A DNA stretch of 64,000 bases from Nemophila menziesii. Lineage: Eukaryota > Streptophyta > Magnoliopsida > Boraginales > Hydrophyllaceae. Numbering within the stretch: position 1 is the stretch's first letter; each line of letters starts with the position of its first letter. The translations under genes and the position numbers were made by a program. The notes under the pieces are model-generated. The model made no database searches, was not told the origin of the DNA, and was given only the letters and a program-made list of their open reading frames with translations. The DNA lies in NCBI GenBank assembly GCA_029959085.1, contig JARWIR010000002.1, forward strand, positions 33,195,733 through 33,259,732, given 5' to 3'. Below are positions 11,291-22,268 of the stretch, in pieces.

Positions 11291-12739
11291 AGGCCCCCAA
11301 CTCAAACCTTTGTGATTCCGACAAAGTAATATTAAAACAAAAGGGTAAGAAGTCATTGCAAGAAAAAGTAGAAGCTAGCAAATAAACCTAAAGTCATTCT
11401 CAAAATAAATCTCATATAGCAAAACTCTAGGAACTAGTATACACATACACCTATCATGCAAAATCAAACACAAATAATCTCAATCATAAAATTAAAGTAG
11501 CAATGCTTGAAGCTTACACTTGTACTCATCTCTGTATGATGGCTATAGGGTGTTCCTCAATCCTAATTCGCTTTGAGTGCTCCACTTATTATACTCCCTA
11601 TTAACGGAATCATAAATTCACTATGCACTTAGGAATCACGAGGACTTTACGGTTTTAGCGTAGGCTTAGGGACGGTGTGGTATGTATATTTGGTAAATTT
11701 GAACTGAGCTTTTGGCTCTCTCCTCACTTAACATCAACAACTGTCCACGAGCTTGAGTTTACACTCATATAATGTTCTCACTCAACCCGTTTGATGTGCT
11801 AATGTTGCGTCCCCATGTCAACCCAATATATACTAAGATTATTTTTCAAAATATTCCACTTTGCCGGTTTATTTTATTCTTTCTTTTTATTTTCTTTTTC
11901 ATTTATTTTCTTCTCTTTTTTTTGTACAAGATACCCATGACCCTCGTTTTGATGTGAAAGGTCATGTCTCTTATAATTTTTTTTCTTTTTCTCTGTTTTT
12001 TAAATCCCGGCAAAGGGTTACAAATAATAATATCATCTTTTATTTTTGTTACTCAATACAAACACATATAATTCTCTCCCAATGAATTTCCCAAATGTGG
12101 ACCCTCCACCCCAAACTCAAGCTCGAGACAGGTCTCAGGATCATGATTCAAGTGCGGGTCATTTGGTCATGCCTAATAATCTAATGGATAATGTGCTTAT
12201 ATCGTGGCGACAAAAGAAAAGGCTTTAGGCTGAAAATTGGGCTAAGACGGATAATATTCATATAAGGGATAGCAAGCTAAAAGGCTACAAATGGGTAACA
12301 AAGAACTGCCCCTATCATTTTCCTAAGTACATAGCTCGTCTTTAGTTCATATATAAGTGGGTTCTCTACTAATTAGGATTTCACCTTCTACACACCAAAC
12401 ATATTCCTTAAGTACAAGCTTACTTCATTTGCATTGTTCATTAATTTTTCCTATCAATTACCTATGTTCGCATGCAATTCTAAGTGCGTTTAATACAATT
12501 CCCTAAAGTCCACTATTTACTATCATATATTTATTAAAAGTATGCTTAAAGGGACATTTAAAATCTTCTACAGTTAAGCGCAACTCCTAATTATTTATTG
12601 AAAGCGATTAAAACAAATAAACACATAAAACTGGGATGAGGCAACGAACCCCACCCCAAACTCAAAAATGAGTCGTGTCCCCACGACTCGAAAAGACTCA
12701 ACGCAAATAAACTAATTTACACTAAATGAGAAAGGATAG
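11291..12739 (-). other. A1 3' untranslated region with polypurine tract
   Basis: Collinear with 22269-23736 of A2. The first bases next to the LTR, AGGCCCCCAACTCAAACCTT, read on minus as an AAGGTTTGAGTTGGGGGCCT block, a plausible plus-strand primer tract. The rest has a long pyrimidine-rich stretch (11870-12010) and no coding sequence; the open stretches on the plus strand here are low-complexity T-rich artefacts. Confidence 0.65.
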
Positions 12740-12983
12740 AAAACGTATCTTAATTAGCGCGAGGCTGGTTGTCAGTGTTGCGTCTAGGTTGAGGTTTTGA
12801 ATTCTTCTTCATCAATGGTTGCGTTTAAAGTGTTCTTCATCACCTCGAACTTTTCGTCAAATTTTCCACGTTTTCATCTATTCCAGCTCTCTAATCATCA
12901 TCTCCTCTTCGAAAGTCTTCCCTCCATACCCAATTCTCTTTCTTCATCATGTTCTTTGTACCTTTTCCAACCTTCGTGGTCAT
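12740..12983 (-). pseudogene. A1 ORF3 (env-position) remnant
   Basis: An ATG at 12983 sits in the same upstream context (GTTTTGAGTTTGGGG-type leader) as the ORF3 start of A2 at 25069. After about 30 codons a stop follows. The last part resembles, with frame changes, the A2 ORF3 C-terminus (NTLENAT...NTGNQPRAG versus NTLNATID...QPASR). The 1.1-kb middle that carries the conserved domain in A2 is gone. I read it as an internally deleted ORF3. Confidence 0.55.
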
Positions 12984-13369
12984 CTCTGATGACCCCAAAC
13001 TCAAAGCTTCAAGAACTCTCAAAAGTTTTGGATGATATTTGCGAATTTGGTGTTCTTGAAGGTGAATGGATATGAATCATGGTGTATTCTGAGCTGGGTC
13101 ATAATTATTTCAAGGTTTGGGAAAGGTTTAATGGATAAACTTTAAGCTTTGGTGAAAGGAAATTTCGGATTAAAGTGTAACTCTCTGGTATTTAGGGAGA
13201 TTTATGGTATGATTGTGTGTTTGGATGATGTTTAGAGAGAAGGATTGGTGGTATATTGGTGTTTTGATGGTAATTCTCGGAGTAGTTGGAGGCTAGGATT
13301 CGTAGGTGGAGGCTAACATGAGAAAGAAGCTAAAACTATAGGGTTTTAACCTTTGAAATCGCCAATCAC

Positions 13370-13790
13370 AGCAGCTGACCGGCTAGCCGGCGGCTGACCG
13401 GCATGCTGGTCGCTGTGTCGGCGAAAAATAAATTACGTAATTGAAAATTTTCCTTTTTTTTAACCTCTGACGCAAGCCTCCTTGCGTCATACCTGACGCA
13501 CTAACCAGAACATCCTCCTTCATTGACCGGCATACCGGTCGCGTCTCGCTGGCGCACCCTCAGACGCAGCATGTTGTGTCAAAGTCGACGCCCTCATCAG
13601 GACTCTTCACTTCTCGGATCGGCTAGCCGGTCATCTGACCGGCGTGCCGGTGGTGTCTCGCTGGCGCAAACGTGGACGCAGCAAAGTGCGTCAAACTGAA
13701 CGCACTAACTAGAAAGTTTGGGGGTCTTCAGCGTATTTGACCGGCATGCCGGTCAGCTCGCCGGCTAAGCCGGTCACGCCTGTCTTTGAA
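13370..13790. repeat. Array of GACCGGcatgCCGGTC-type palindromes in A1
   Basis: At least eight perfect or near-perfect palindromes built on ACCGGC-N2-GCCGGT (for example at 13378, 13399, 13524, 13619, 13636, 13739 and 13758). They are spaced by segments containing CGCTGTGTCGGCG or TCTCGCTGGCGC and by short GACGCA...TGCGTC hairpins (for example 13478-13496 and 13675-13692). It lies between the end of pol and the ORF3 start. The equivalent place in A2 (25455-25850) has a different palindrome, so the structure rather than the sequence is kept. Confidence 0.8.
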
Positions 13791-13999
13791 CTCCATTTTT
13801 TCGTTTTTTCGTCTAATCGACCCCAAACTCATGACCTTTCTACCCCTGAAATCATCAAAAACAACTACCCTTCTTCAATTCTTAATAATAAACAATAAAT
13901 TAATGACTTTTATCTAATATACACTACTAAAACCAAAAGACTTAAACTAATATACAATGAATTGGCTTTTGTTTAACGTCGCAAAGCTCGACGGGTTAC

Positions 14000-14764
14000 C
14001 TCGTGTTTCATTCTTTAACATAACCTCCCCAGCAGTGAGTGAGGTTGTCAACATTTGATACTCGAAATTTGCATCCCTTGGCTTTTATTCCAACTAGTTT
14101 GTCTGAGATACCATTGCGACCATGAAAGGTCCTAGCCAAGAGTTCTTTGATTCACGCGTCTTTGGAGAATGTTTAGGATTTTTCATAGCGAATTCTTCGC
14201 CCACTTTGAACTCCTTTTTCTTTCTTTCTTTCTTTGGTTCTTTTGGAACCTTCGTGACACGTGCTTTAGCTTTCTTCTTTGCATGATCGAGGTGTGGACT
14301 TCCCTTAGGATTTGGAGGAACTTTAATTGGTGGTTTTTTTCTTAGCTCTTTTTCCTCCACTCCTAAGGTTTCCACAACCTTAGTTGGCTCTTTTGGTACC
14401 TATTCAACTACATCTACACGAAAGCAATCCTCCTTGGAATCTAGAAATTTCATTGGTCTGAACACGTTGAACTTCACCTCTTCGTCTTGGATTCTCATAA
14501 TCATTTCTCCGTTTTCTACATCAATTAAAGTACGCCCCGTGGCTAGGAATGGTCTTCCCAAGATAATGGGGACATTCCTATCCGCGTCGTAAAATCAACG
14601 GGAAAAATTAATGTATCTGCCTTGACGAGGACATCTTCTATTCGTCCCTCTGGGTGTACGAGGGATCTGTCAGCCATCTGTAAGACCATAGATGTTGGTT
14701 TCGCATCTCCTATCTTCAACTTCTCAAAGATTGATTTGGGCATAAGATTAATACTTGCACCCAA
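14000..14764 (-). pseudogene. A1 protease joined to a basic tail (integrase-end-like)
   Basis: Protease residues MGASINLMPKSIFEKLKIG (14764 downward; DLGAS-type active site, the Asp and Leu codons just upstream in another frame) match the A2 protease. After about 120 codons the A2-like sequence stops. A lysine-rich segment follows (14375-14094), ending KEFKVGEEFAMKNPKHSP and SWLGPFMV. SWLGPFMV resembles the W-x-GP-(F/Y)-x-V motif of integrase C-termini (A2: KWSGPYIV). Downstream non-coding sequence again matches A2. RT, RNase H and the integrase core are missing between them. The GPF resemblance is my inference; the tail could be unrelated acquired sequence. Confidence 0.55.
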
Positions 14765-16846
14765 ATCGCATAACGCTTTTCCTTGCCACTCATTACCAAT
14801 GGATATCGGAATTGTAAAGCTCCAGGATCAAGTAGTTTGGGAGGTAACTTATTCTGACATATTGCACTACATTCTTCAGGTAAACCAATCATCTCATTAT
14901 CGCAATATGGCCTTTTGTTGGTGAGGGCTCTTTTCAGAAACCTAGCATACTTGGGTACATCTCTAATAGCTTCTAACAACGGAATATTTATGCTAAGACC
15001 TCTTACCTTGTTGAAGAATTTTTGATAATCAGCCATATCACCCTTCTTTTGAACTCTCGAGTGAAATGGTGGAGGAGGACGGTTTATTATGTTATCATCT
15101 TTCTTTTTCGGAACTTCAACAGGCCTCTCCACTTCTTCTACTTCAACCTTTATTTTTATCCCCCACATCCTTATCGTTTCTAACAACTTCCTTCTCTTTC
15201 ACAACAGGAAAAGGAGGTGGAGGGAGGTTCTTACCACTTTTGAGAGAGATGATTTTACAATCTTCGATTTGGATTGGATTTTCAGTGTCACTAGGGAGTT
15301 GCCCTTGTGGACGCTGATTCAATTGTTTTGACATTTGCGAAACTTGAGTCTTTAACATCTGAATGTGTGCTTCAGTAGCTTGTTGCCTTTGGATTGACTG
15401 TGCATGGAGGGCAATCAAACTTTTTACGATTTTCTAAAGGTTGTTTGTATCTTCTTGTGGTTGAGCAGGTAAGGCTTTCTGTTTCATGGTGTCATCATAA
15501 TTGTCATGAGGAGGTTGTTTCTGAGCATAGTTTCCTTGATTTTGTCCCCCTTGATAATTATTATGAGGTCTTGGATTATAGTTGTTACCTTGGGGACGCG
15601 GCTGATATGCGTGAGTCGGATTTGCTGCCCCATTAGGATTTGAATACTGAAACCCAGGATGGTTTCTGTTAGGTTGATATCCTTGACCATTCGAATTGAA
15701 ATTCCCTCGGTTGGAAACAAACATCACAGACTCTTGATTATTCTGACAATTCTCCCATTCATGATCATTCACACCACAATACGAACATCCATAAACTTCT
15801 TGTGCGACATTTACTTCAACCCTTCTACTCGAAAAACCTTCTTTCACGGCTAAGGTGAGTTGCTTCAATTGTTGTTCCAATGTGGTTTTTAATTTGTTCT
15901 CTAAAGAGGTGAACTTTTCTTCAATGTTTACATTATTAACTCCTCCTTTAACTGGTGTTCTTACAGTATTCCACCCCACTTCATTATTGACCGTTCTATC
16001 CAAAATAATTCTTGCGTGAACGGGTTGAAGCTGTAAAAATGCACCACCACATAATAAATCTAAATCTTTTCGTGAACTCCCATCAAGAACGTTATAAAAA
16101 AAATTCAATTGTTGTTGTTCTGAAAGGTCATTGGGTACTCTTCGTAAGCAATTCTGGAATTTCGACCAACTTCTACCCAACGCTTCATCATACTCTTGTC
16201 GGAAATGTGTTAACTCGAGTTGAGCATTTAATCTCATGTTGGACGGATAGTACCTATCGAACAACGCAACCTATAACTGTTCCCAATTAGTAATCTTTCC
16301 TGGTTCTTGCAAATTATGCCAATCACTAGCTCCATCTATCACGAAAAACCTAATTGTAGCAAAATACATTTGCTCTTTTGTTACTCCTTGAGTGATGTAC
16401 AAATCGCAGATTTGCATAAATTTTTGTACTGCGCGAATAGGATCTTCTCCGGGCTTGCCACGAAAATTTCCGAAATTCTGAAATTGAGCTAACATACCTG
16501 AATCTGGACGGAATCTCGTAACATCGATATTAGCTGGGCCAATCCCAAGAGGAGGAGCAAGGAATGGTTCTTGTGCTGGACCGGTAAGGAACCATGGATC
16601 CCCTACTTGGATTTGAACCGGAGGATTAGGAATAATTGGTGGCACTATTGGCTGACCATTCGCGTCTGGCTGAACTCCTGGTTCATTATTGTTGTGGAGA
16701 TTAAGATTTTCCATTTCGTTAGCTAGTCTTTCTAATTCTTGTGCTTCTTGTTCTTTCCTTCTCTTGTTAGCAAGTCTAACTAATGATTCGGGATTATCAA
16801 GGATCGGAGGTAATGTCTCAAGAATCTTAAAGAGTCTCCTTCGCAT
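14716..16846 (-). pseudogene. A1 Gag (with start of protease region)
   Basis: Starts MRRRLFKILETLPPILDNPE at 16846 and follows the A2 Gag closely: DPWFLTGPAQEPFLAPPLGIG, GMLAQFQNFGNFRGKPGEDP, a CCHC zinc knuckle CSYCGVNDHEWENC, a glycine/asparagine-rich region, then FLKRALTNKRPYCDNEMIG. In-frame stops at about 16268-16270 (after NWEQL) and 15431-15433 (after DTNNL) are TAG where A2 has CAG, as expected from decay of methylated cytosines. A frame change near 15143-15186 separates the rest. The protein would package element RNA. Confidence 0.85.
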
Positions 16847-16951
16847 ACACCAAACCTAAAAACCTGAAAAAGATGAACAAACAAAGCGTAAAAATGAAAA
16901 ATAAAAATGCAACTAACACTAAAGGATAAACACCGGGGTCACATGCTACCG

Positions 16952-16969
16952 TCCCCGGCAGCGGCGCCA
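16952..16969 (-). other. A1 primer-binding site (tRNA-Asp type)
   Basis: Read on minus: TGGCGCCGCTGCCGGGGA, six bases after the 5' LTR end. It differs by one base from the A2 site TGGCGCCGTTGCCGGGGA. Athila elements are known to prime from tRNA-Asp, whose 3' end is complementary to this block. Confidence 0.85.
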
Positions 16970-16975
16970 AAAACT

Positions 16976-18552
16976 TGGTGGTCCTTTGTGTGTTCTAGAA
17001 AAATGCAATTAAGGAAAAGAGAACCGCAACCGCAAGTGTACGGTTGTCCCAAGTAATATAAGTGATAAAACAGATTCGTTCTCAGGGACGGTATGGTTGA
17101 CTCTAATGCTTATCAAATTGTAGTTAATTGCATGTGAAAACAAGTAAATGATTTTTGGAAGTGTTTGTTTGGTTTTCTAATGCTAAGACAATAAATTGAA
17201 ATATTAAATTAATGCAAGTAATTAACTAGATGCAAGAAAATAAAGTGTTTACGCAAGATGAGAAGGCAGTACTTGAGAGACACAAGGATTTCACCTAATT
17301 ATCATTCATTTCATGCATTGTTTAAGGGACAAATTGGTAAATTTGTATTGCTCTGGATTCGGAATTCTCCTTACCCCCGTCAAGGTGGACTAAGGAGCTA
17401 CTCTCAAGTGCTACAAACCCCGTCAGGGTGATTATAGTCCACTCTCAAGTGATTAAGTCTAATTTACCCAATAGGCCATAGGTTTAATTAAGCTCGTCAG
17501 AGTCTCTAATTTCTAACCTATATTCATTAACTAGTTCTGTACCCAGACCCCCCGTCAAGGTGATCTAATCGCCACTAATTGGAATAGCCTAGATACTAAG
17601 TCCTATTATTAATTGATCAGGTCAATAATAGTAAATAAAATGCAAATTAAAGAAAAATACAATTTACCCAATTTGATTTAAATAATAATTATCCCAAATC
17701 CAAACATATGAAACGAAATCAAATTGGGATTAACCCATTATGCGTTCTAAAGCACTTAATGAAATTAGCTCATGCTAATGAGAAAAACTAAATTAAAAGA
17801 AATAAAAGTTATCATATTGTTTTACAGAAAGAAATAAAAGAAACCCTACTTTCGGAATTAGATTAGCTGTGATTTGGAGATATAGACCGTCTCCAACTCT
17901 GTAGCTTTCTCCTCTTCCTTGCCTTGACTTCTCTCTGATGCTTTCTTTTGTAAAAAGTGAATTGTGTGAAAAAATAGAAGTCAAAACCCTTATTTATACT
18001 CCAGAATTCGGACTTGGACCTTAGGCTAAGGTTTAAATGAAATAATAAAGGCCCAAGTCCATTATCTAATCCCAAAATCCCGTAACTGCTGCACCACCTC
18101 CACTAAAACAGCTCTAACCGGGTCGTTTTAACTCGGATTGACCTCATTCCAGTTGTTAAAGTTCCGTAACTCAATGGGGCACGTTTTCTCTTCACAAGTC
18201 CACGGCTAAATCTACTCTTAGCTGGCTCGAAATCAGCAATCGTTGGCAACTTTTCAGATTTGCAGCTTTAAAATATCAATTCTTCCGGGATTTGTCTTCA
18301 TGCTTTGACTCCATATCACGACCTTTAACTTTATTCTCGGATTCCTCTTCTAGTTAATATTCAAAACCTGCAAACTTTTCACTAAAATACCCAATATTAC
18401 GCGCAAAAGTTTAATAAATTAAAAATGCTAGAAATAAAAGAGGAAATTCGGATTATTGCATATTTAGTTCAAAAGTCTATCAAAATAGTCGAATAAACAC
18501 CAAAAATGGTGTCTCCCAAGGGCATAAAATTAGAACATTTAGGGAGACATCA
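16976..18552 (-). repeat. A1 5' LTR
   Basis: 1577 bp, TGGTGG...GAGACATCA on plus, i.e. TGATGTCTCC...CCACCA on minus. Contains the spaced CCCCGTCAGGGTGAT-like repeats (near 17380, 17417, 17491 and 17549) and a TATAAATA box on minus (17991-17998). It is nearly collinear with the interrupted 3' LTR. Confidence 0.88.
17991..17998 (-). promoter_or_regulatory. TATA box of A1 5' LTR
   Basis: TATAAATA on the minus strand inside the LTR, about 1 kb upstream of gag, where the LTR promoter (U3/R boundary) would be expected. Family C LTRs carry the same TATAAATA at the corresponding place. Confidence 0.45.
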
Positions 18553-19643
18553 ATAATCTACGTTCAGACGAATCAAAAATTACCCAATTGGCTATGCAGT
18601 TAGTCAAGCTCGTCAGGATCAATGACGAATACCACGTGTTTAATATTTAGTTTAGTAATTAAACCCGTCTTTCCAGATGATCACCGCCACTCGCGAATAG
18701 CCTAATTACTAGTACCTATTTCTCATTGCCCTAATTAAAAATAGTAAATAAGCTTGAAATAATAAACAATATGAGATACCTAACTTGAACTAAATTGAAC
18801 AATCCCAAATTCAAAAGTACAAAATTTATTAAACTAACCCATTATGCGATTCTAAAGTATATAAGAATTTAGCTCATATTGAAATTAAATACTGAATATA
18901 AATTAATTTGTTACATGTCTCCTAAAAACTGAAATAAAAATAACCTAATCAAATGGATGACTTGAGTTGTTGATTGAAGAAAATAATTTCTCCAACTTCT
19001 GATCTTGCCTTTGCTTTGCTCTCTCTCTTAGAAAATTGGAAATAATATGAAGCATACTGATATCTAAGGTTTAAGAAGTTTTATATAGAGCTTAAAAAAG
19101 GATTGGGCCCCTATTTGACTTAATTAAATGATTAAGGTCCCAATTCCATTTTATAATTTTCGCATCTGCTTTACACATTTTAGTAAAACGGGTGGAACTT
19201 TCGAATCGTAAGTCCAGATCACCTGAAACCACTTCTTGATTTTGCTTACTAAAAGGCGCATCTGTTTCACTTGACCAACTAGGTCAGAATCTGCACCTTT
19301 TGGGCTCAGAAAGGGCTAGAAGTGACGACTTTCATGTTTCTAGTGCTCATCCACCTTCACTAAAGTGATATTTTTTGCTTATTTAACACTTCTTTTTTTA
19401 TCTTGGGCTTTAAACCTCTTTTCTTCACTTCATCTTAATTCCTCCTAGTATCTAGGTACCTAATAACTTCACACTAAATATGTAGATTAACGCACAAAAG
19501 CTTTCAAAGTAACATATTATAATTCTAAAGTAACAAAGCGCAATATACCAAACTATGCCTAAATATCAACCCACTAAGTCCAATTTCTACCTAAAATGAT
19601 GTCTTCTAGTGGAATTTATTTATCACAAAAAGGGATACAAACT
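18553..19643 (-). repeat. LTR-B tandem unit 3, right segment
   Basis: Continues unit 3 after A1. It ends GGGATACAAACT and is followed directly by TGGTCGCTCATAGAG of unit 4, the same CAAACT|TGGTCGC junction seen at 3851-3863. Length of unit 3 without A1 is 1560 bp. Confidence 0.78.
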
Positions 19644-20700
19644 TGGTCGCTCATAGAGTATGATAAAATCAACACTGATGAAGAGAATCAACTACGACAA
19701 GTGTACGGGTCGTCCAAGTAATAATAGGTAAAACAGGATAATTGTCTCCACAGGGTTTGCTAGATATGAATGATATGTTTAAGTGAGAAGCAGAATTAAT
19801 TGCAATACAAAATAAACAAAGATAAATGTTTGTTTGGTTTTTTTATTATAAAACTACTAAAAACGCAAGAAAGTAAATTAACTAGAGATTAACATAATGC
19901 AAATCAAATAAAGATTAAAAGAGTAGACGCGGATATGGGAAGTAAACTTGAGTCTTGCTAGGAATCTACCTATGTTCACATATTTAGTTTTTCTATTAAG
20001 GGTCAAGTTTGTCGGTACTCTAACATCTCCTACCTCCCGTCAGGGCAGACTTAGAAGATATCCTACAGCGTCGAAAATCCTATTAGGGCGATTATAAGCT
20101 ACGTTCAGACGAATAAGAAATTACCCAATTGGCTACGCTGTTAGTCAAGCCCTTCAGGATCAACGAAAAATACAACGTGTTTATTATTTAGTTTAGTAAT
20201 TAACCCCCCCCCCCCCCCCTTCCGAATGATCACTGTCACTCATGAATAGCATAATTACTAATTCCTATTTCTAATTGGCCTAATTAAAAATAGTAAATAA
20301 GCTTGAAATAATAAAGAATATGAAATACCTAACTTAAATTAAATTGAAACAATCCCAAATTCAAAAGTACTAAATTTATTAAACTAGTGCTTAACCCATT
20401 ATGTGATTCTCAAGTATATAAGGGTTTAGCTTATATTAAAATTAAATACTGAACAGAAATTAATTTGATACATGTCTACTAAAAACATAAATATAAAAAC
20501 CTAATTAGATGAGTGACTTGAGCTGTTGGTTGGAGAAAACAATATCTCTAGCTTCTGTTCTTGCCTCTTATTTGCTCACTCTCAAAAAATTGGAAATAAT
20601 ATGAAGCGTACTAATTTCTAAGATTTAAGAAGCCTCTTATACAGAGCTTAAAAACGAATTGAGCCCCTATTGACTTATTTAAATGATTAAGGTCCCAAGT
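19644..20700 (-). repeat. LTR-B tandem unit 4, left segment
   Basis: First 1057 bp of unit 4, up to the CAAGT target site of A2. It contains a 16-base C run (20204-20219) at the position homologous to the C-rich tract of unit 1. It continues at 33400 and again at 53858. Confidence 0.78.
20696..20700. repeat. A2 target-site duplication, left copy
   Basis: CAAGT immediately before the LTR start. The identical CAAGT is at 33395-33399 directly after the other LTR. Five bases is the normal Ty3/gypsy TSD length. Confidence 0.93.
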
Positions 20701-22268
20701 TGGTGGTCCTTTGTGTGTTCTAAAAATAATGTAATAAGCAAAGAGAACCACAACCGCAAGTGTACGATTGTCCCAAGTAATAATAGTGATAAACAGGATC
20801 GTTCGCAGGGACGGTATGGTTGACTTCAATGCTTATCAATTAATGAATGACTGCACTTATGAAAGCAAACAAATGAGTTGATAGTTGGTTGGTTTTTACT
20901 AATCCTAAGTATGAAAGACTAATGTGAAAATGCAAATAAATAACTAGACACAAGTAAATAAAGACTAAAAGAAAATATGAGCATGCAGTACTTGAAAGAC
21001 GCAAGGCTTTCTCCTAACTCTATCTCATTCCATATGTTGTTTAAGGGACAAATTGGTTATTTAACATTGGTCGGGATTCGGGAATCTTCGTACCCCCGTC
21101 AGGGTGGACTACGAAGCTATTCTAGGGTGTCACAAACCCTGTCAGGGTGATTATGATCCACCTTCGAATGATTAAGCTAAAATACCCTATTGGCCATAAG
21201 GTTAATTACGCTCGTTAGAGTCAAATAATTCCTACCTTATATTCTGTAATTAATTCTGTATCTAAACCCCCCGTCAAGATGATCCACACGCCACTATGTG
21301 GAATAGCCTAGATACTAAAACCTGTTATTAATTAGCTACTTTAAGAACAGTAAATAATCACAAATTATATAAAAATGTAAAAGACCCAATTTGAATTAAA
21401 TTATTGAAATCCCAAATCCAATCATATGAAATTAAACAAAGTAGGGATTAACCCATTTTGCGTTCTCAAGTACTAAATGGATTTAGCTCATAATTAAAGA
21501 AAAGACAAAAACTGAATTAAAAGAAGAATTCATATTGTTCATAGAAAGAAAATACAAGGAAACCTAATTTCAGATTAGGATTGGCTGAGAATCGGAGATA
21601 TAGACAGTCTCCAGCTCCGTAGCTTCTTCCTTCTTCCTTGCCTTGATTTCTCTCTGATGCTCTGACTTATGAAAATTGAATTGTGTGAAAAATTGAAGTC
21701 AAAAGCTCCTTTTATAATCTGACATTCGGAATGGGCTTTTAATTAAGGATTAAGTGAATAATAAAAAGTCCAAGTCCATTAATCAAGCCCAAATCCCGTA
21801 ACTGCTGCACCACCTCCACTAAATCAGCTCTAACCGATTCGTTACAACTCCGATCGACCTCAAACCACTTGCCAAATTTCCATAACTCTATAAGGAATTA
21901 AACTCTTCAGAGGTCAGCGGCTAAATCAACTCGTAAGTGTCTCGAAATCAGCAATCTTTGACAGTTTTCCAGATTTGCAGCTCCAAAATATCAACTATTT
22001 TCGAGATTTAACTTCAAGCTTTGACTCCATATCACGATCTTTGACTTTATTCTCGTGTTCCTCTCCTAGCTAATATTCAAAACCTACAAACTTTTCACTA
22101 AAATACACAAGATTACGCGCAAAAGTTTAATAAATTAAAAATACTAGAAATAAAAGAGGAAATTCGGATTATTGCATATTTAGCACAAAAGTCTATCAAA
22201 TTAATCTAATAAACACCAAAAATGATGTCTCCCAAGGGTATAAAATAAGAACATTTAGGGAGACATCA
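20701..22268 (-). repeat. A2 3' LTR
   Basis: 1568 bp from TGGTGG to GAGACATCA on plus. It differs from 31828-33394 at only scattered positions by eye. It carries the same TATAAAAGG box on minus (near 21711-21719). Confidence 0.92.

Larger units (their letters stand above)
4326..18552 (-). mobile_element. Athila-like Ty3/gypsy element A1 (non-autonomous, nested)
   Basis: Minus-strand LTR retrotransposon. The 5' LTR is 16976-18552, the 3' LTR is 4326-5540 plus 10946-11290, and the internal region is 11291-16975 (5.7 kb). It keeps both LTRs (TG...CA), a tRNA-Asp-type PBS, gag, protease and the 3' untranslated region. Reverse transcriptase, RNase H, the integrase core and most of ORF3 are absent compared with element A2, whose internal region is 9.6 kb. 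A chromovirus sits in its 3' LTR. Any movement would have needed proteins from a complete relative such as A2. gag carries CAG-to-TAG stops and a frameshift, so this copy is dead as a protein source. Confidence 0.88.

Noticed and set aside
11772..12085. Plus-strand open stretches rich in Phe/Leu that look like membrane segments
   Set aside because: They come from a T-rich low-complexity stretch in the A1 3' untranslated region; the homologous A2 region does not keep the frame.
1353..20219. C-rich tracts considered as possible assembly gaps or telomere/G-quadruplex signals
   Set aside because: They are at a homologous place in two LTR units and lack any telomere-like unit; simple slippage is enough. 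Listed only as a low-interest finding.
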